8,549 bases of DNA, from the NCBI GenBank assembly GCA_035705985.1, contig DASSVP010000228.1, positions 1-8,549 on the forward strand, given 5' to 3'. The first letter of the stretch is position 1. Every line of letters starts with the position of its first letter. Below, one piece after another: positions 1 through 4,751 of the stretch. The translations under genes and the position numbers were made by a program. The DNA comes from JACVRW01 sp035705985. GTDB taxonomy: Bacteria > Actinomycetota > Thermoleophilia > Solirubrobacterales > Thermoleophilaceae. Below the pieces are notes generated by a model. The model saw only the letters and a program-made list of their open reading frames with translations, was not told the origin of the DNA and ran no database searches.

Positions 1-192
1 CTCGATGCCGCGGCCGATGCCGCGCAGCTCTCGCGCACGCCCCTCGCGCACGAGGTCGGCCACCGGAAAGCCGGCGGCCCGGACCGTGTCGGCCGCGCGC
101 CGGTACGCGCGCACGGTGTACGGATTGCGCTCCGCTACCTCGAGCAGCGAGGCGAACGCCTCGAGGCGGTCGGCGATCTGGGAGTTGTGCAC
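1..192 (-). CDS. polX: Family X DNA polymerase, N-terminal fragment (cut by window start)
   Basis: Sixty-four codons are open from a GTG at 192 to the window edge with no stop. The peptide begins VHNSQIADRLEAF and continues with NPYTVRAYRRAADTV and RELRGIGRGIE. This is the pattern of the N-terminal 8-kDa helix-hairpin-helix region of bacterial/archaeal PolX proteins (a 'NxxIAxxLexxAxLLE' helix, 'NPFrvRAYrrAA', then a 'GIGkGI' hairpin). Family knowledge: PolX is a gap-filling repair polymerase, often with a C-terminal PHP 3'-5' exonuclease domain. Neither catalytic domain is in the window. The GTG was chosen because the family signature starts at residue 3 and no better in-frame start lies upstream. 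A GGAAG at 207-203 could serve as ribosome binding site, 10 bases away. An HHH-bearing protein without the polymerase domain cannot be excluded. Confidence 0.8.
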   Translation of the reverse strand, partial: MHNSQIADRLEAFASLLEVAERNPYTVRAYRRAADTVRAAGFPVADLVREGRARELRGIGRGIE

Positions 193-200
193 CGGCCGCA

Positions 201-222
201 GTCTTCCGCATGAACGGAAGAC
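201..222. promoter_or_regulatory. Perfect 8-bp hairpin between the secreted-protein gene and polX
   Basis: GTCTTCCG (201-208), six-base loop, CGGAAGAC (215-222). A further 3 bp can pair outside one mismatch. It lies between the stop of the secreted-protein gene (242) and the polX start (192), and no T-run follows on either strand, so it is not a classical intrinsic terminator. On the minus-strand RNA the 3' arm contains GGAAG, the only plausible polX ribosome binding site, so the stem could lower polX translation. The pairing is seen directly. The function is inferred. Confidence 0.45.
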
Positions 223-241
223 CGCGACCGGCGCAAACGAA

Positions 242-805
242 CTAGACGGCGGGCGGGACCTCGACCTCGGTCTCGGTCTCGACTTCCGGCTTCGAGATCT
301 TGACCCGGAGGACGTCCGGCGTGTCGTAGCGGTCCGCCACGCTCGCGCCCTCGGCCGCGCAGCGCTTCTTCGTGACCGCAACGCGGCCCTTGACCTTCAC
401 GCGGTCGCCGGCAGCCGGGACGGCGGTCCCGTCGTCGCCGAGCATCAGCTCGAACGCGTCGCCAGCGGGGACGGTGTACGTCCCGCCCTTGGCCTGGACG
501 CCCTTGCGGGCCGTGTCCTGGTCCTCGAGCTCGCCCGACTCGCGAGCATGCTTGTTCGCCGACGTGACTGTGAGCGTGACGCTGGCCTCGCTCGCATCGG
601 CCGTGGCGGCCTCGTCCGGCGTGACGCTGACGAGCGTGCCGCCGACCTGGAAGCCGACCTTGTGAGTCTTGGCGCAGTTCTTGGCCTTTTGCTGCCCGCC
701 CTTCTTCGACTTGCCCTGGCCGCCCTTGGCGCCGAAGGCCGTCGCGGGCACCGCGAACAGCGCGGCGGCAAGCGCGACAGTCAGAATGTTCCTTGCGATC
801 TTCAT
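242..805 (-). CDS. Secreted protein of unknown function (possible OB-like fold)
   Basis: 187 aa. Residues 1-26 form a Sec signal peptide: basic MKIARN, a hydrophobic stretch (ILTVALAAALFAV), then cleavage after ATA (23) or AFGA (26); there is no lipobox cysteine. A lysine/glycine/glutamine-rich basic linker follows (27-42). Residues 49-170 are a mainly beta region with GGTLVSVTPD, SVTLTVTSAN and GDRVKVKGRV, recalling DUF5666-type OB-like secreted domains; that likeness is an impression, not an assignment. Cys44 and Cys149 could form a disulfide outside the membrane. The C-terminus is a short Glu/Thr/Val repeat. The ATG at 805 has a strong GGGAGG ribosome binding site, unusually close (about 3 bases). 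It is divergent from the monooxygenase gene and may be cotranscribed with polX, 49 bases downstream. I do not recognise a specific family. Confidence 0.8.
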   Translation of the reverse strand: MKIARNILTVALAAALFAVPATAFGAKGGQGKSKKGGQQKAKNCAKTHKVGFQVGGTLVSVTPDEAATADASEASVTLTVTSANKHARESGELEDQDTARKGVQAKGGTYTVPAGDAFELMLGDDGTAVPAAGDRVKVKGRVAVTKKRCAAEGASVADRYDTPDVLRVKISKPEVETETEVEVPPAV

Positions 806-885
806 TTCCCTCCCGACTTCGAGTCCTTGGCATATAGATCGGCCGAAACGGCGCAGGATTTAGTTCACGCGATACTGGTGCGGAC
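806..885. promoter_or_regulatory. Divergent intergenic region (secreted protein gene / ethA-like gene)
   Basis: This 80-base gap must hold the 5' signals of two outward-facing genes. Its AT-rich core is around 831-840 (CATATAGATC), with a second AT-poorer patch GATACT at 871-876 on plus. Neither gives a convincing -35/-10 pair on either strand, so no exact promoter is called. There is no long palindrome of the TetR-operator kind that separates ethA from ethR in Mycobacterium. Confidence 0.35.
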
Positions 886-2358
886 ATGGAGCCCGAACAC
901 GTCGACGTGCTGATCGTCGGGGCCGGCCTCTCCGGCGTGGGCACGGCGTGCCACCTTCAGGCGCACTGCCCCGGCAAGAGCTACGCGATCCTCGAGGCGC
1001 GCGACGCGATCGGCGGCACCTGGGACCTGTTCCGGTACCCGGGCATCCGCTCGGACTCGGACATGTTCACGCTCGGCTACAACTTCCGCCCCTGGCCCGA
1101 CGGCAAGGCGATCGCCGACGGCCCCGCGATCCGCAGCTACGTCCGCGAGACCGCCGGCGACCACGGCGTGGACGAGAAGGTCCGCTTCCACCACAAGGTG
1201 ATCCGCGCGGAATGGTCCACGGACGAGGCCCGCTGGACTGTCACCGCCGAGCGCACCGACACCGGCGAGACCGTCGAGCTCACCTGCGGGTTCCTGTTCG
1301 GCGCCACCGGCTACTACCGCTACGACGAGGGTTACCTGCCGCACTTCGACGGCACGGATCGCTTCCGCGGCGAGATCGTCCATCCGCAGCACTGGCCGGA
1401 GGACCTGGACTACAAGGGCAAGCGCGTCGTCGTGATCGGCAGCGGAGCCACCGCCGTGACGCTCGTGCCGGCCATGGCCGAGCACGCCGAGCACGTGACG
1501 ATGCTGCAACGCTCGCCGAGCTACGTGGTCACGCTCCCGGCGACCGACCCGATCGCCGAGGTGCTCACGCGCAGGCTCCCGGCGAAGGTGGCCTACGCGC
1601 TCGTCCGCTGGAAGAACGTGCTGCTCACGATGCTCAGCTTCAACCTGAGCCGCCGCTACCCGCACGCGATGCGCAAGGTGATCCGCCGCGGCGTGCAGCG
1701 GCGCCTCCCCGAGGGCTACGACGTCGACACCCATTTCAACCCGCGGTACAACCCTTGGCAGCAGCGGATGTGCCTCGTCCCCGACAGCGACCTCTTCGAG
1801 GCGCTGAGCCACGGCGACGCCTCCATCGCCACGGACGGCATCGAGACCTTCACCGAGACCGGCCTGAAGCTCACCTCCGGGACGGAGCTCGAGGCCGACG
1901 TGATCGTCACCGCAACCGGCCTCAACCTGCTGCTGCTCGGCGGCATGGAGCTGGCCGTCGACGGCGAGGATGTCGACTTTGCCGCAAAGGTCGCCTACAA
2001 GGGCATGATGCTCAGCGGGGTGCCCAACCTCGCGATCGCGCTCGGCTACACGAACGCCTCGTGGACGCTCAAGTGCGACCTCGTGGCCGAGTACGTCTGC
2101 CGCCTGTTGAACCACATGGACGCCCACGGGTACGCGATCGCAACACCTCAGGCGCCCGACCCTTCGCTGCCGATCGAGCCATTCATCGACTTCAACTCCG
2201 GCTACGTGCTCCGGTCGATAGCCGACCTGCCGAAGCAGGGCGCGACCCCACCCTGGCGGCTGCATCAGAACTACTTCCGCGACATCCGGATGCTGAGGCA
2301 CGGGCCGGTGGACGATGCGATGAAGTTCGCCCGCGCGGAGCAGACGGTCGCGGCCTGA
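886..2358 (+). CDS. ethA: EthA-type FAD-containing Baeyer-Villiger monooxygenase
   Basis: 490 aa, almost the same length as mycobacterial EthA (about 489) and colinear with it as I remember that sequence. Motifs in order: FAD Rossmann GAGLSG (12-17); GGTWDLFRYPGIRSDSDM (43-60), a near-diagnostic EthA segment; the Baeyer-Villiger fingerprint F160-R-G-x3-H166-x3-W170-P; NADPH Rossmann GSGATA (185-190); VTATG (341-345); and the conserved AYKGMMLSGVPN and GYTNASWTLK blocks. Family knowledge: these soluble or membrane-associated flavoenzymes use NADPH and O2 to oxidise ketones to esters or to oxygenate sulfur compounds. Mycobacterium EthA activates ethionamide; the natural substrate is unclear. 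The ATG at 886 has only a weak ribosome binding site (GGTGCGG region), but the N-terminus matches the family. No TetR-like ethR is next to it in this window. DUF2277 follows 53 bases downstream on the same strand. Confidence 0.93.
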   Translation: MEPEHVDVLIVGAGLSGVGTACHLQAHCPGKSYAILEARDAIGGTWDLFRYPGIRSDSDMFTLGYNFRPWPDGKAIADGPAIRSYVRETAGDHGVDEKVRFHHKVIRAEWSTDEARWTVTAERTDTGETVELTCGFLFGATGYYRYDEGYLPHFDGTDRFRGEIVHPQHWPEDLDYKGKRVVVIGSGATAVTLVPAMAEHAEHVTMLQRSPSYVVTLPATDPIAEVLTRRLPAKVAYALVRWKNVLLTMLSFNLSRRYPHAMRKVIRRGVQRRLPEGYDVDTHFNPRYNPWQQRMCLVPDSDLFEALSHGDASIATDGIETFTETGLKLTSGTELEADVIVTATGLNLLLLGGMELAVDGEDVDFAAKVAYKGMMLSGVPNLAIALGYTNASWTLKCDLVAEYVCRLLNHMDAHGYAIATPQAPDPSLPIEPFIDFNSGYVLRSIADLPKQGATPPWRLHQNYFRDIRMLRHGPVDDAMKFARAEQTVAA

Positions 2359-2379
2359 GCGACCGGGGCGCGCTCGGGA

Positions 2380-2411
2380 CTTCGAGGGCGCAAAGCGGCT
2401 AGCCTCGAAGC
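2380..2411 (+). promoter_or_regulatory. 8-bp inverted repeat and possible leaderless promoter before DUF2277
   Basis: CTTCGAGG (2380-2387) and CCTCGAAG (2403-2410) are perfect inverted repeats separated by 15 bases, ending one base before the ATG. No Shine-Dalgarno sequence is visible. TAGCCT at 2400-2405 fits the TANNNT -10 pattern and lies six bases before the ATG, the spacing expected for a leaderless actinobacterial transcript. If so, the inverted repeat would be an operator rather than an RNA hairpin. No clear -35 element is present. The repeat is seen; the promoter reading is inferred. Confidence 0.35.
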
Positions 2412-2681
2412 ATGTGCCGCAACATCCGAACCCTTCACAACTTCGAGCCTCCGGCGACAGATGAGGAGATCCGCGCCTCGTCGCTCCAGTACGTGCGCAA
2501 GGTCAGCGGGTTCACCAAGCCGTCCAAGGCGAACGCCGAGGCTTTCGATCGGGCCGTCGACGAGGTGGCCGAGGTCACGACCCGCCTGCTCGGCGAGCTC
2601 GTGACGAACGCGCCGCCGAAGGACCGCGAGGTCGAGGCCGCGAGGGCCAAGGCCCGCAGCGCCGCTCGCTACGCCGCCTAG
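2412..2681 (+). CDS. DUF2277 family protein
   Basis: 89 aa beginning MCRNIRTLHNFEPPATDEEI, the hallmark N-terminus of the DUF2277 family, followed by the equally conserved LQYVRKVSGFTKPSKAN and an amphipathic helix (FDRAVDEVAEVTTRLLGEL). Family proteins are about this length and are found in actinobacteria and proteobacteria; I know of no established function. The Cys2 next to the initiator Met is conserved in the family. There is no signal peptide or membrane segment, so the protein is probably cytoplasmic. It lies downstream of the ethA-like gene and may be cotranscribed, although the inverted repeat and -10-like box just upstream allow its own promoter. Its TAG stop overlaps by four bases (CTAG) the TAG stop of the convergent HIRAN gene. 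Confidence 0.9.
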   Translation: MCRNIRTLHNFEPPATDEEIRASSLQYVRKVSGFTKPSKANAEAFDRAVDEVAEVTTRLLGELVTNAPPKDREVEAARAKARSAARYAA

Positions 2682-3145
2682 GAGGCCCTCAGCTCCAGCT
2701 CGGGCGCCGGAGCCAGCAGCATCGTGAGCCCGTGGCGCGGGTCGCGCGGCGAGCGCCGCTGCTCGCGCAGGACGACCGCCGACCAGTCGTCGCCCGCGTC
2801 GAGCGAGGGCGCCAGCTCGGCGGCCAGCTCGCGCGGCACCCAGCCCACCTGCTGCCCGTCGCCCGCGTGCACGGCGATCGCGTTCGGGTCGTGCTCGTTC
2901 GCCGGGTCACGTCGCAGCTCGAGCGGCCGACCGGGCGCCGCGGCCTCCGACTCGATTGCGTCGGCGTGGTGGCGCCCCGCGCCGGCGACGCTCACGACAC
3001 GGAGGCCACGGGCGGCCAGCTCGGGCGCGTCGCGAGCCAGGTAGCGGCCGGACTCGCGGTCGATGAGCTGGTACCCCGCGACCCAGACCTGCCCTCCGTC
3101 GTCGGGGTACCAGTAGCGCTCCTCGTAGCCGGCGTCGACCAACAC
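2678..3145 (-). CDS. Stand-alone HIRAN-domain protein
   Basis: 155 aa from a GTG at 3145. Residues 49-127 carry a HIRAN domain: LRVVSVAGAGRHH, then GRPLELRRDPANEHDPNAIAV (72-92), then QQVGWVPRELAAELAP (98-113), the usual HIRAN core pattern. Family knowledge: HIRAN is a small beta fold seen in HLTF/Rad5 helicases, where it binds 3'-OH DNA ends, and also occurs alone or with nucleases in bacteria. No helicase or nuclease domain is attached here. The N-terminal 48 residues are rich in Tyr/Trp (YEERYWYPDDGGQVWVAGYQ) and end in a segment I cannot assign. No ribosome binding site is visible; the start lies 17 bases after the stop of the 78-aa gene, so translation may depend on the upstream gene. 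DNA binding is inference from the fold. Confidence 0.8.
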   Translation of the reverse strand: MLVDAGYEERYWYPDDGGQVWVAGYQLIDRESGRYLARDAPELAARGLRVVSVAGAGRHHADAIESEAAAPGRPLELRRDPANEHDPNAIAVHAGDGQQVGWVPRELAAELAPSLDAGDDWSAVVLREQRRSPRDPRHGLTMLLAPAPELELRAS

Positions 3146-3162
3146 CGGCTGAAGGGTGTCAG

Positions 3163-3399
3163 CTAGCTGTCGTCGCCGAGGCGAGCGCGCAGCAGCTGCT
3201 TGCCCTGCTCGCCGCCCTTGCGGCTCTCGGCCTGCGCCCGGCGGAAGAACTCAGCCAGCTCGGAATCGTTGTCGCGCTCCGCGTCCTGGATGTACTGCTC
3301 GAGCCGCAGGACGTTGTCGAGGCACGCCTCCGTGAACCAGATGATGTTGTAGGTCCTGTCCTTCGTACCTGTCATCTGGCCGGTCTCAGCGGTGGACAC
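3163..3399 (-). CDS. Small helical protein of unknown function
   Basis: 78 aa from a GTG at 3399, chosen because a near-perfect GGAGGAGGG (3415-3407) lies seven bases upstream. An internal ATG at 3375 would give 70 aa (MTGTKDRTYNIIWFTEACL onward), the more conserved part as I remember homologues, but it has no comparable ribosome binding site. A longer upstream reading frame to 3534 exists but its extra residues are low-complexity Gly. The protein reads as two amphipathic helices: TYNIIWFTEACLDNVLRLEQ, then a charged turn, then SELAEFFRRAQAESRKGGEQ. It has no signal peptide and is very likely cytoplasmic. Similar small proteins seem to recur in Solirubrobacter-like actinobacteria, without known function (recollection only). 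First gene of a probable two-gene operon with the HIRAN gene. Confidence 0.75.
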   Translation of the reverse strand: MSTAETGQMTGTKDRTYNIIWFTEACLDNVLRLEQYIQDAERDNDSELAEFFRRAQAESRKGGEQGKQLLRARLGDDS

Positions 3400-3460
3400 G
3401 TTGAAGCCCTCCTCCAATCGGGTACGCGCCCCTCCGTACCCGACGATGATGGAGTCGAAC
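3400..3460. promoter_or_regulatory. Face-to-face GGGTAC boxes inside a 9-bp inverted repeat (candidate stress-sigma promoters)
   Basis: TCGGGTACG (3418-3426) and CGTACCCGA (3435-3443) form a perfect inverted repeat around an 8-base spacer, so GGGTAC occurs on plus at 3420-3425 and on minus at 3441-3436. On minus, GTTC (3460-3457) lies 15 bases upstream of the box. On plus, GTTG (3400-3403) lies 16 bases upstream. Established knowledge: SigB/SigF-type promoters have GTTT, about 14-16 bases, then GGGTA. Each side here has one mismatch in GTTT. The minus copy would drive the 78-aa and HIRAN genes, the plus copy the proline-rich ORF. The same symmetry could instead be an operator. The motif positions are seen; the sigma assignment is inferred. 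Confidence 0.4.
3407..3415 (-). promoter_or_regulatory. Strong ribosome binding site deciding the 3399 start
   Basis: On the minus strand GGAGGAGGG runs from 3415 to 3407, leaving seven bases to the GTG at 3399. Among the candidate starts of the 78-aa gene (ATG at 3534, GTG at 3399, ATG at 3375) this is the only one with a real Shine-Dalgarno sequence. Confidence 0.75.
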
Positions 3461-3577
3461 GTGGAAGTCCCCGCACCCAGCCCGCCCGAGCAGCCCCAGC
3501 CGAGCCCGCCCGACGCCCCGCAGCCGGATCCCAAGGGGCCGGAGACTCCGCAGGAGGAGACGCCACAGGAGGACTAA
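3446..3577 (+). CDS. Proline-rich acidic microprotein (candidate, 43 aa)
   Basis: From ATG 3446 the frame reads 43 codons to TAA. A second ATG at 3449 and a GTG at 3461 (GGAG six bases upstream, giving VEVPAPSPPEQPQPSPPD and 38 aa) are alternative starts. After the first few residues nearly every second or third residue is Pro, mixed with Gln, Glu, Asp and Ser, ending PQEETPQED. It should be unstructured and acidic, with no signal peptide. Evidence for coding: it fills a gap otherwise without genes, has a start region with a partial Shine-Dalgarno, stays open to a point 7 bases from the next stop, and is matched by a second 43-aa proline-rich ORF in the same context at 4608. Against: C-rich noncoding DNA often translates as Pro-rich. 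No function can be assigned. Confidence 0.45.
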   Translation: MMESNVEVPAPSPPEQPQPSPPDAPQPDPKGPETPQEETPQED

Positions 3578-3578
3578 C

Positions 3579-3595
3579 GCGCGCTAGTCGCGCGC
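3579..3595. terminator. GC hairpin between convergent stops (weak terminator candidate)
   Basis: GCGCGC (3579-3584), a five-base loop, then GCGCGC (3590-3595) lies between the TAA of the proline-rich plus ORF and the TAG of the ChaB gene. The six-pair stem is all G and C, but there is no T-run on either side, so it would be at best a non-canonical bidirectional terminator. Confidence 0.3.
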
Positions 3596-3997
3596 CTTCG
3601 CCGTCTCGCGGCGGCTGTGGCGCTCGAGCGCCTCGACGAGCTCATCCTTCGTCATGTCGGAGCGGCCCTCGATGCCCGCGTCCTTGGCGTCCTCGTAGAG
3701 CTCGCGCTTCGTCTTGTTCGCGTTGATGCCGCCGTGCGTCTCGGCCGGGTGCTCACGCGCGAAGCGGCCGCTGCGTGCGGCCTGCTCGTCGGACGGGCCC
3801 GGCTCGTCCTTCAGCTCCCAGTGGTCGCCCTTCTTCTCGGCGATGTGCTTGACGGCGTCCCAAGCCGTTCGGTGGGCGCGCTCCTCGTCGCCCTCGTACT
3901 GCTCGTGCGCGGCGTCGAGCGCCTTCTCGTACGTGCGGCGGACCTTCGCGGGCGAGCGCTCGAGCGTGCTGGGCAGGTCCTCGTCCTTGGCCGGCAT
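3584..3997 (-). CDS. ChaB-domain protein with C-terminal Rho_N (SAP-like) domain
   Basis: 137 aa from ATG 3997. Residues 7-60 match ChaB: DLPSTLERSPAKVRRTYEKA, then AHEQYEGDEERAHRTAWDAVK and a terminal WELK. Residues 89-127 match the Rho termination factor N-terminal domain: GGINANKTKRELYEDAKDAG, then IEGRSDMTKDELVEAL. Established: ChaB-like plus Rho_N proteins of about this length are widespread in actinobacteria; Rho_N is a small helical nucleic-acid-binding fold, and the ChaB role is poorly defined (originally linked to the cation antiporter ChaA). A nucleic-acid-associated or stress role is inference. The start is two bases after the stop of the Usp-like gene (TAG-CC-ATG), so translation is probably coupled. 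The protein is highly charged, with no signal peptide or membrane segment. Last gene of a three-gene operon. Confidence 0.85.
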   Translation of the reverse strand: MPAKDEDLPSTLERSPAKVRRTYEKALDAAHEQYEGDEERAHRTAWDAVKHIAEKKGDHWELKDEPGPSDEQAARSGRFAREHPAETHGGINANKTKRELYEDAKDAGIEGRSDMTKDELVEALERHSRRETAKARD

Positions 3998-3999
3998 GG

Positions 4000-4407
4000 C
4001 TACGCACCGACCTCCATCTGGCGCACTGGGACGTCGAAGCGGCCCTGCGCCTGCTCGACGAGATCCTCCTCGGCCCAGTTCTGGTCGCCCTCCGGGCGCG
4101 TGACGATCAAGATCTCCTCGGCCGGGAAGGTCGCGAGCGCGTCCTGAAGGGCGAGCAGCGGATCTGCCTCGCCGGTATCGCCCACCGCGTCCACGCCGTC
4201 CTCGCCGAGACGCTCGACGCTCTCCCGCTGGACCTGCTCGGCCCTCGCGATCGCCTCGTCGTTGTCCGACGTCCAGAAGCGCGTGCGGCTGTCGAGCGCC
4301 GGGGCCACGACCATGACCTCCGCGTCTCCGGCGTCGTCGCCGAGCGCCGAGCGAAGCGCGTCGCCGGAGATCGGCTCGGAGACCAGAGCCAGGAGCTTCC
4401 GCGCCAC
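4000..4407 (-). CDS. Universal-stress-protein-like alpha/beta protein
   Basis: 135 aa from a GTG at 4407. The frame is open further upstream to 4767, but that part overlaps the preceding gene and is arginine/proline noise; the GTG is two bases after the stop of the 55-aa gene (TAG-CG-GTG). The sequence alternates strands and helices: EVMVVAPALDSRTRFWTSD (30-48), a helix EAIARAEQVQRESVERLGED, GVDAVGDTGEADPLLALQDA (71-90), then FPAEEILIVTRPEGDQNWAE and DVPVRQMEV. This resembles the Usp/HUP-like proteins common in actinobacteria (vvaPal, a sequential helix, G-x-G-D-xDPl-Ai-DaL, ivivT). The classical Usp ATP-binding G-2X-G-9X-G(S/T) is not evident, so ATP binding should not be assumed. Cytoplasmic. 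Middle gene of the trio with the membrane and ChaB proteins. Confidence 0.65.
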   Translation of the reverse strand: MARKLLALVSEPISGDALRSALGDDAGDAEVMVVAPALDSRTRFWTSDNDEAIARAEQVQRESVERLGEDGVDAVGDTGEADPLLALQDALATFPAEEILIVTRPEGDQNWAEEDLVEQAQGRFDVPVRQMEVGA

Positions 4408-4409
4408 CG

Positions 4410-4577
4410 CTAGCCGTCCCGGAATTCGGAGGTGCGCCCGACCCGGCCGGGCGGCGCGGGATGGCGCTCCATCGCGCGCTGGCGCGTGCGACCGAAGCGG
4501 TGGACCAGCGCGTGCAGGAGGAACCCGCCGATGGCCACGGCGAGCACGATTCCAAGGATGATCAGGATCCCGCTCAT
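4410..4577 (-). CDS. 55-aa single-pass membrane protein
   Basis: From ATG 4577 the peptide starts MSGILIILGIVLAVAIGGFL, one clear membrane helix of about 20-22 residues (3-25), followed by a basic cytoplasmic-type tail (HRFGRTRQRAMERHPAPPGR). By the positive-inside rule the N-terminus would be outside and the tail inside. The frame extends upstream to 4778, but those residues are Arg-rich shadow. No strong Shine-Dalgarno is present (GGAAAA only). GGGTAC at 4592-4587 lies just ten bases upstream of the ATG, which would fit a nearly leaderless transcript. First gene of a three-gene operon with 2-base junctions. Unknown function; no family recognised. Confidence 0.65.
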   Translation of the reverse strand: MSGILIILGIVLAVAIGGFLLHALVHRFGRTRQRAMERHPAPPGRVGRTSEFRDG

Positions 4578-4610
4578 GCGTTTTCCGTACCCGGGTAGAC
4601 CGGTGAAATG
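4574..4610. promoter_or_regulatory. Back-to-back GGGTA palindrome between head-to-head genes
   Basis: TACCCGGGTA (4588-4597) is a perfect 10-bp palindrome placing GGGTAC on minus (4592-4587, ten bases before the ATG of the 55-aa gene) and GGGTAG on plus (4593-4598, nine bases before the ATG of the proline-rich ORF at 4608). Both spacings fit near-leaderless transcripts. TCCGTACCCG (4584-4593) is identical to 3433-3442 at the other head-to-head locus. The -35 side is poor here: only ATTT 13 bases away on minus and nothing on plus, so the promoter call is weaker than at 3400-3460. Confidence 0.3.
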
Positions 4611-4739
4611 CACGCCGAAACTCCCAGCCCAGGCCCCAGCCCCTCGCCGGGCCCGGAGCCCACGCCTCCGGACCCCACACCGCCCACGCCCACTCCGGAT
4701 CCCGGCGCGCCGCCGGATGACCCGGTGCCGCAGATCTAG
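4608..4739 (+). CDS. Proline-rich microprotein (candidate, 43 aa)
   Basis: ATG 4608 opens a 43-codon frame, MHAETPSPGPSPSPGPEPTP and onward, with Pro at almost every second position, mixed with Ser, Thr, Asp and Gly, ending DDPVPQI before TAG. It should be disordered and acidic. GGTGA stands one base before the ATG, so normal initiation is doubtful unless the mRNA is leaderless. It occupies a gap otherwise empty of genes, head-to-head with the 55-aa membrane gene. The proline-rich ORF at 3446 has the same length, strand and context, which raises the chance that both are real. C-rich noncoding DNA remains the alternative. No function assigned. Confidence 0.4.
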   Translation: MHAETPSPGPSPSPGPEPTPPDPTPPTPTPDPGAPPDDPVPQI

Positions 4740-4751
4740 CGGCGCACGCGC

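Noticed and set aside
240..300. Short 6-base tandem pattern (CTCGGT-like) at the end of the secreted-protein gene
   Set aside because: It simply encodes the Glu/Thr/Val-rich tail (ETETEVEV) and is too short to be a distinct repeat element.
5..913. 302-codon plus-strand open frame opposite polX and the secreted protein
   Set aside because: It runs across two minus-strand genes and their spacer and into the start of the monooxygenase, with Arg/Ala/Leu-rich composition and no recognisable domain.
865..2301. 478-codon minus-strand open frame opposite the monooxygenase
   Set aside because: Composition is Val/Ala/Arg/His-rich shadow of a strongly conserved EthA-type gene; no motifs of its own.
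3163..3534. Longer version (123 aa) of the 78-aa protein starting at 3534
   Set aside because: The extra N-terminus is a low-complexity Gly/Cys/Ser stretch antisense to the proline-rich ORF, and the strong ribosome binding site points to the GTG at 3399.
3584..4555. 323-codon extension of the ChaB-Rho_N frame
   Set aside because: The upstream residues are Arg/Gly-rich shadow of the Usp-like gene; the ChaB domain begins right after ATG 3997, which sits two bases from the previous stop.
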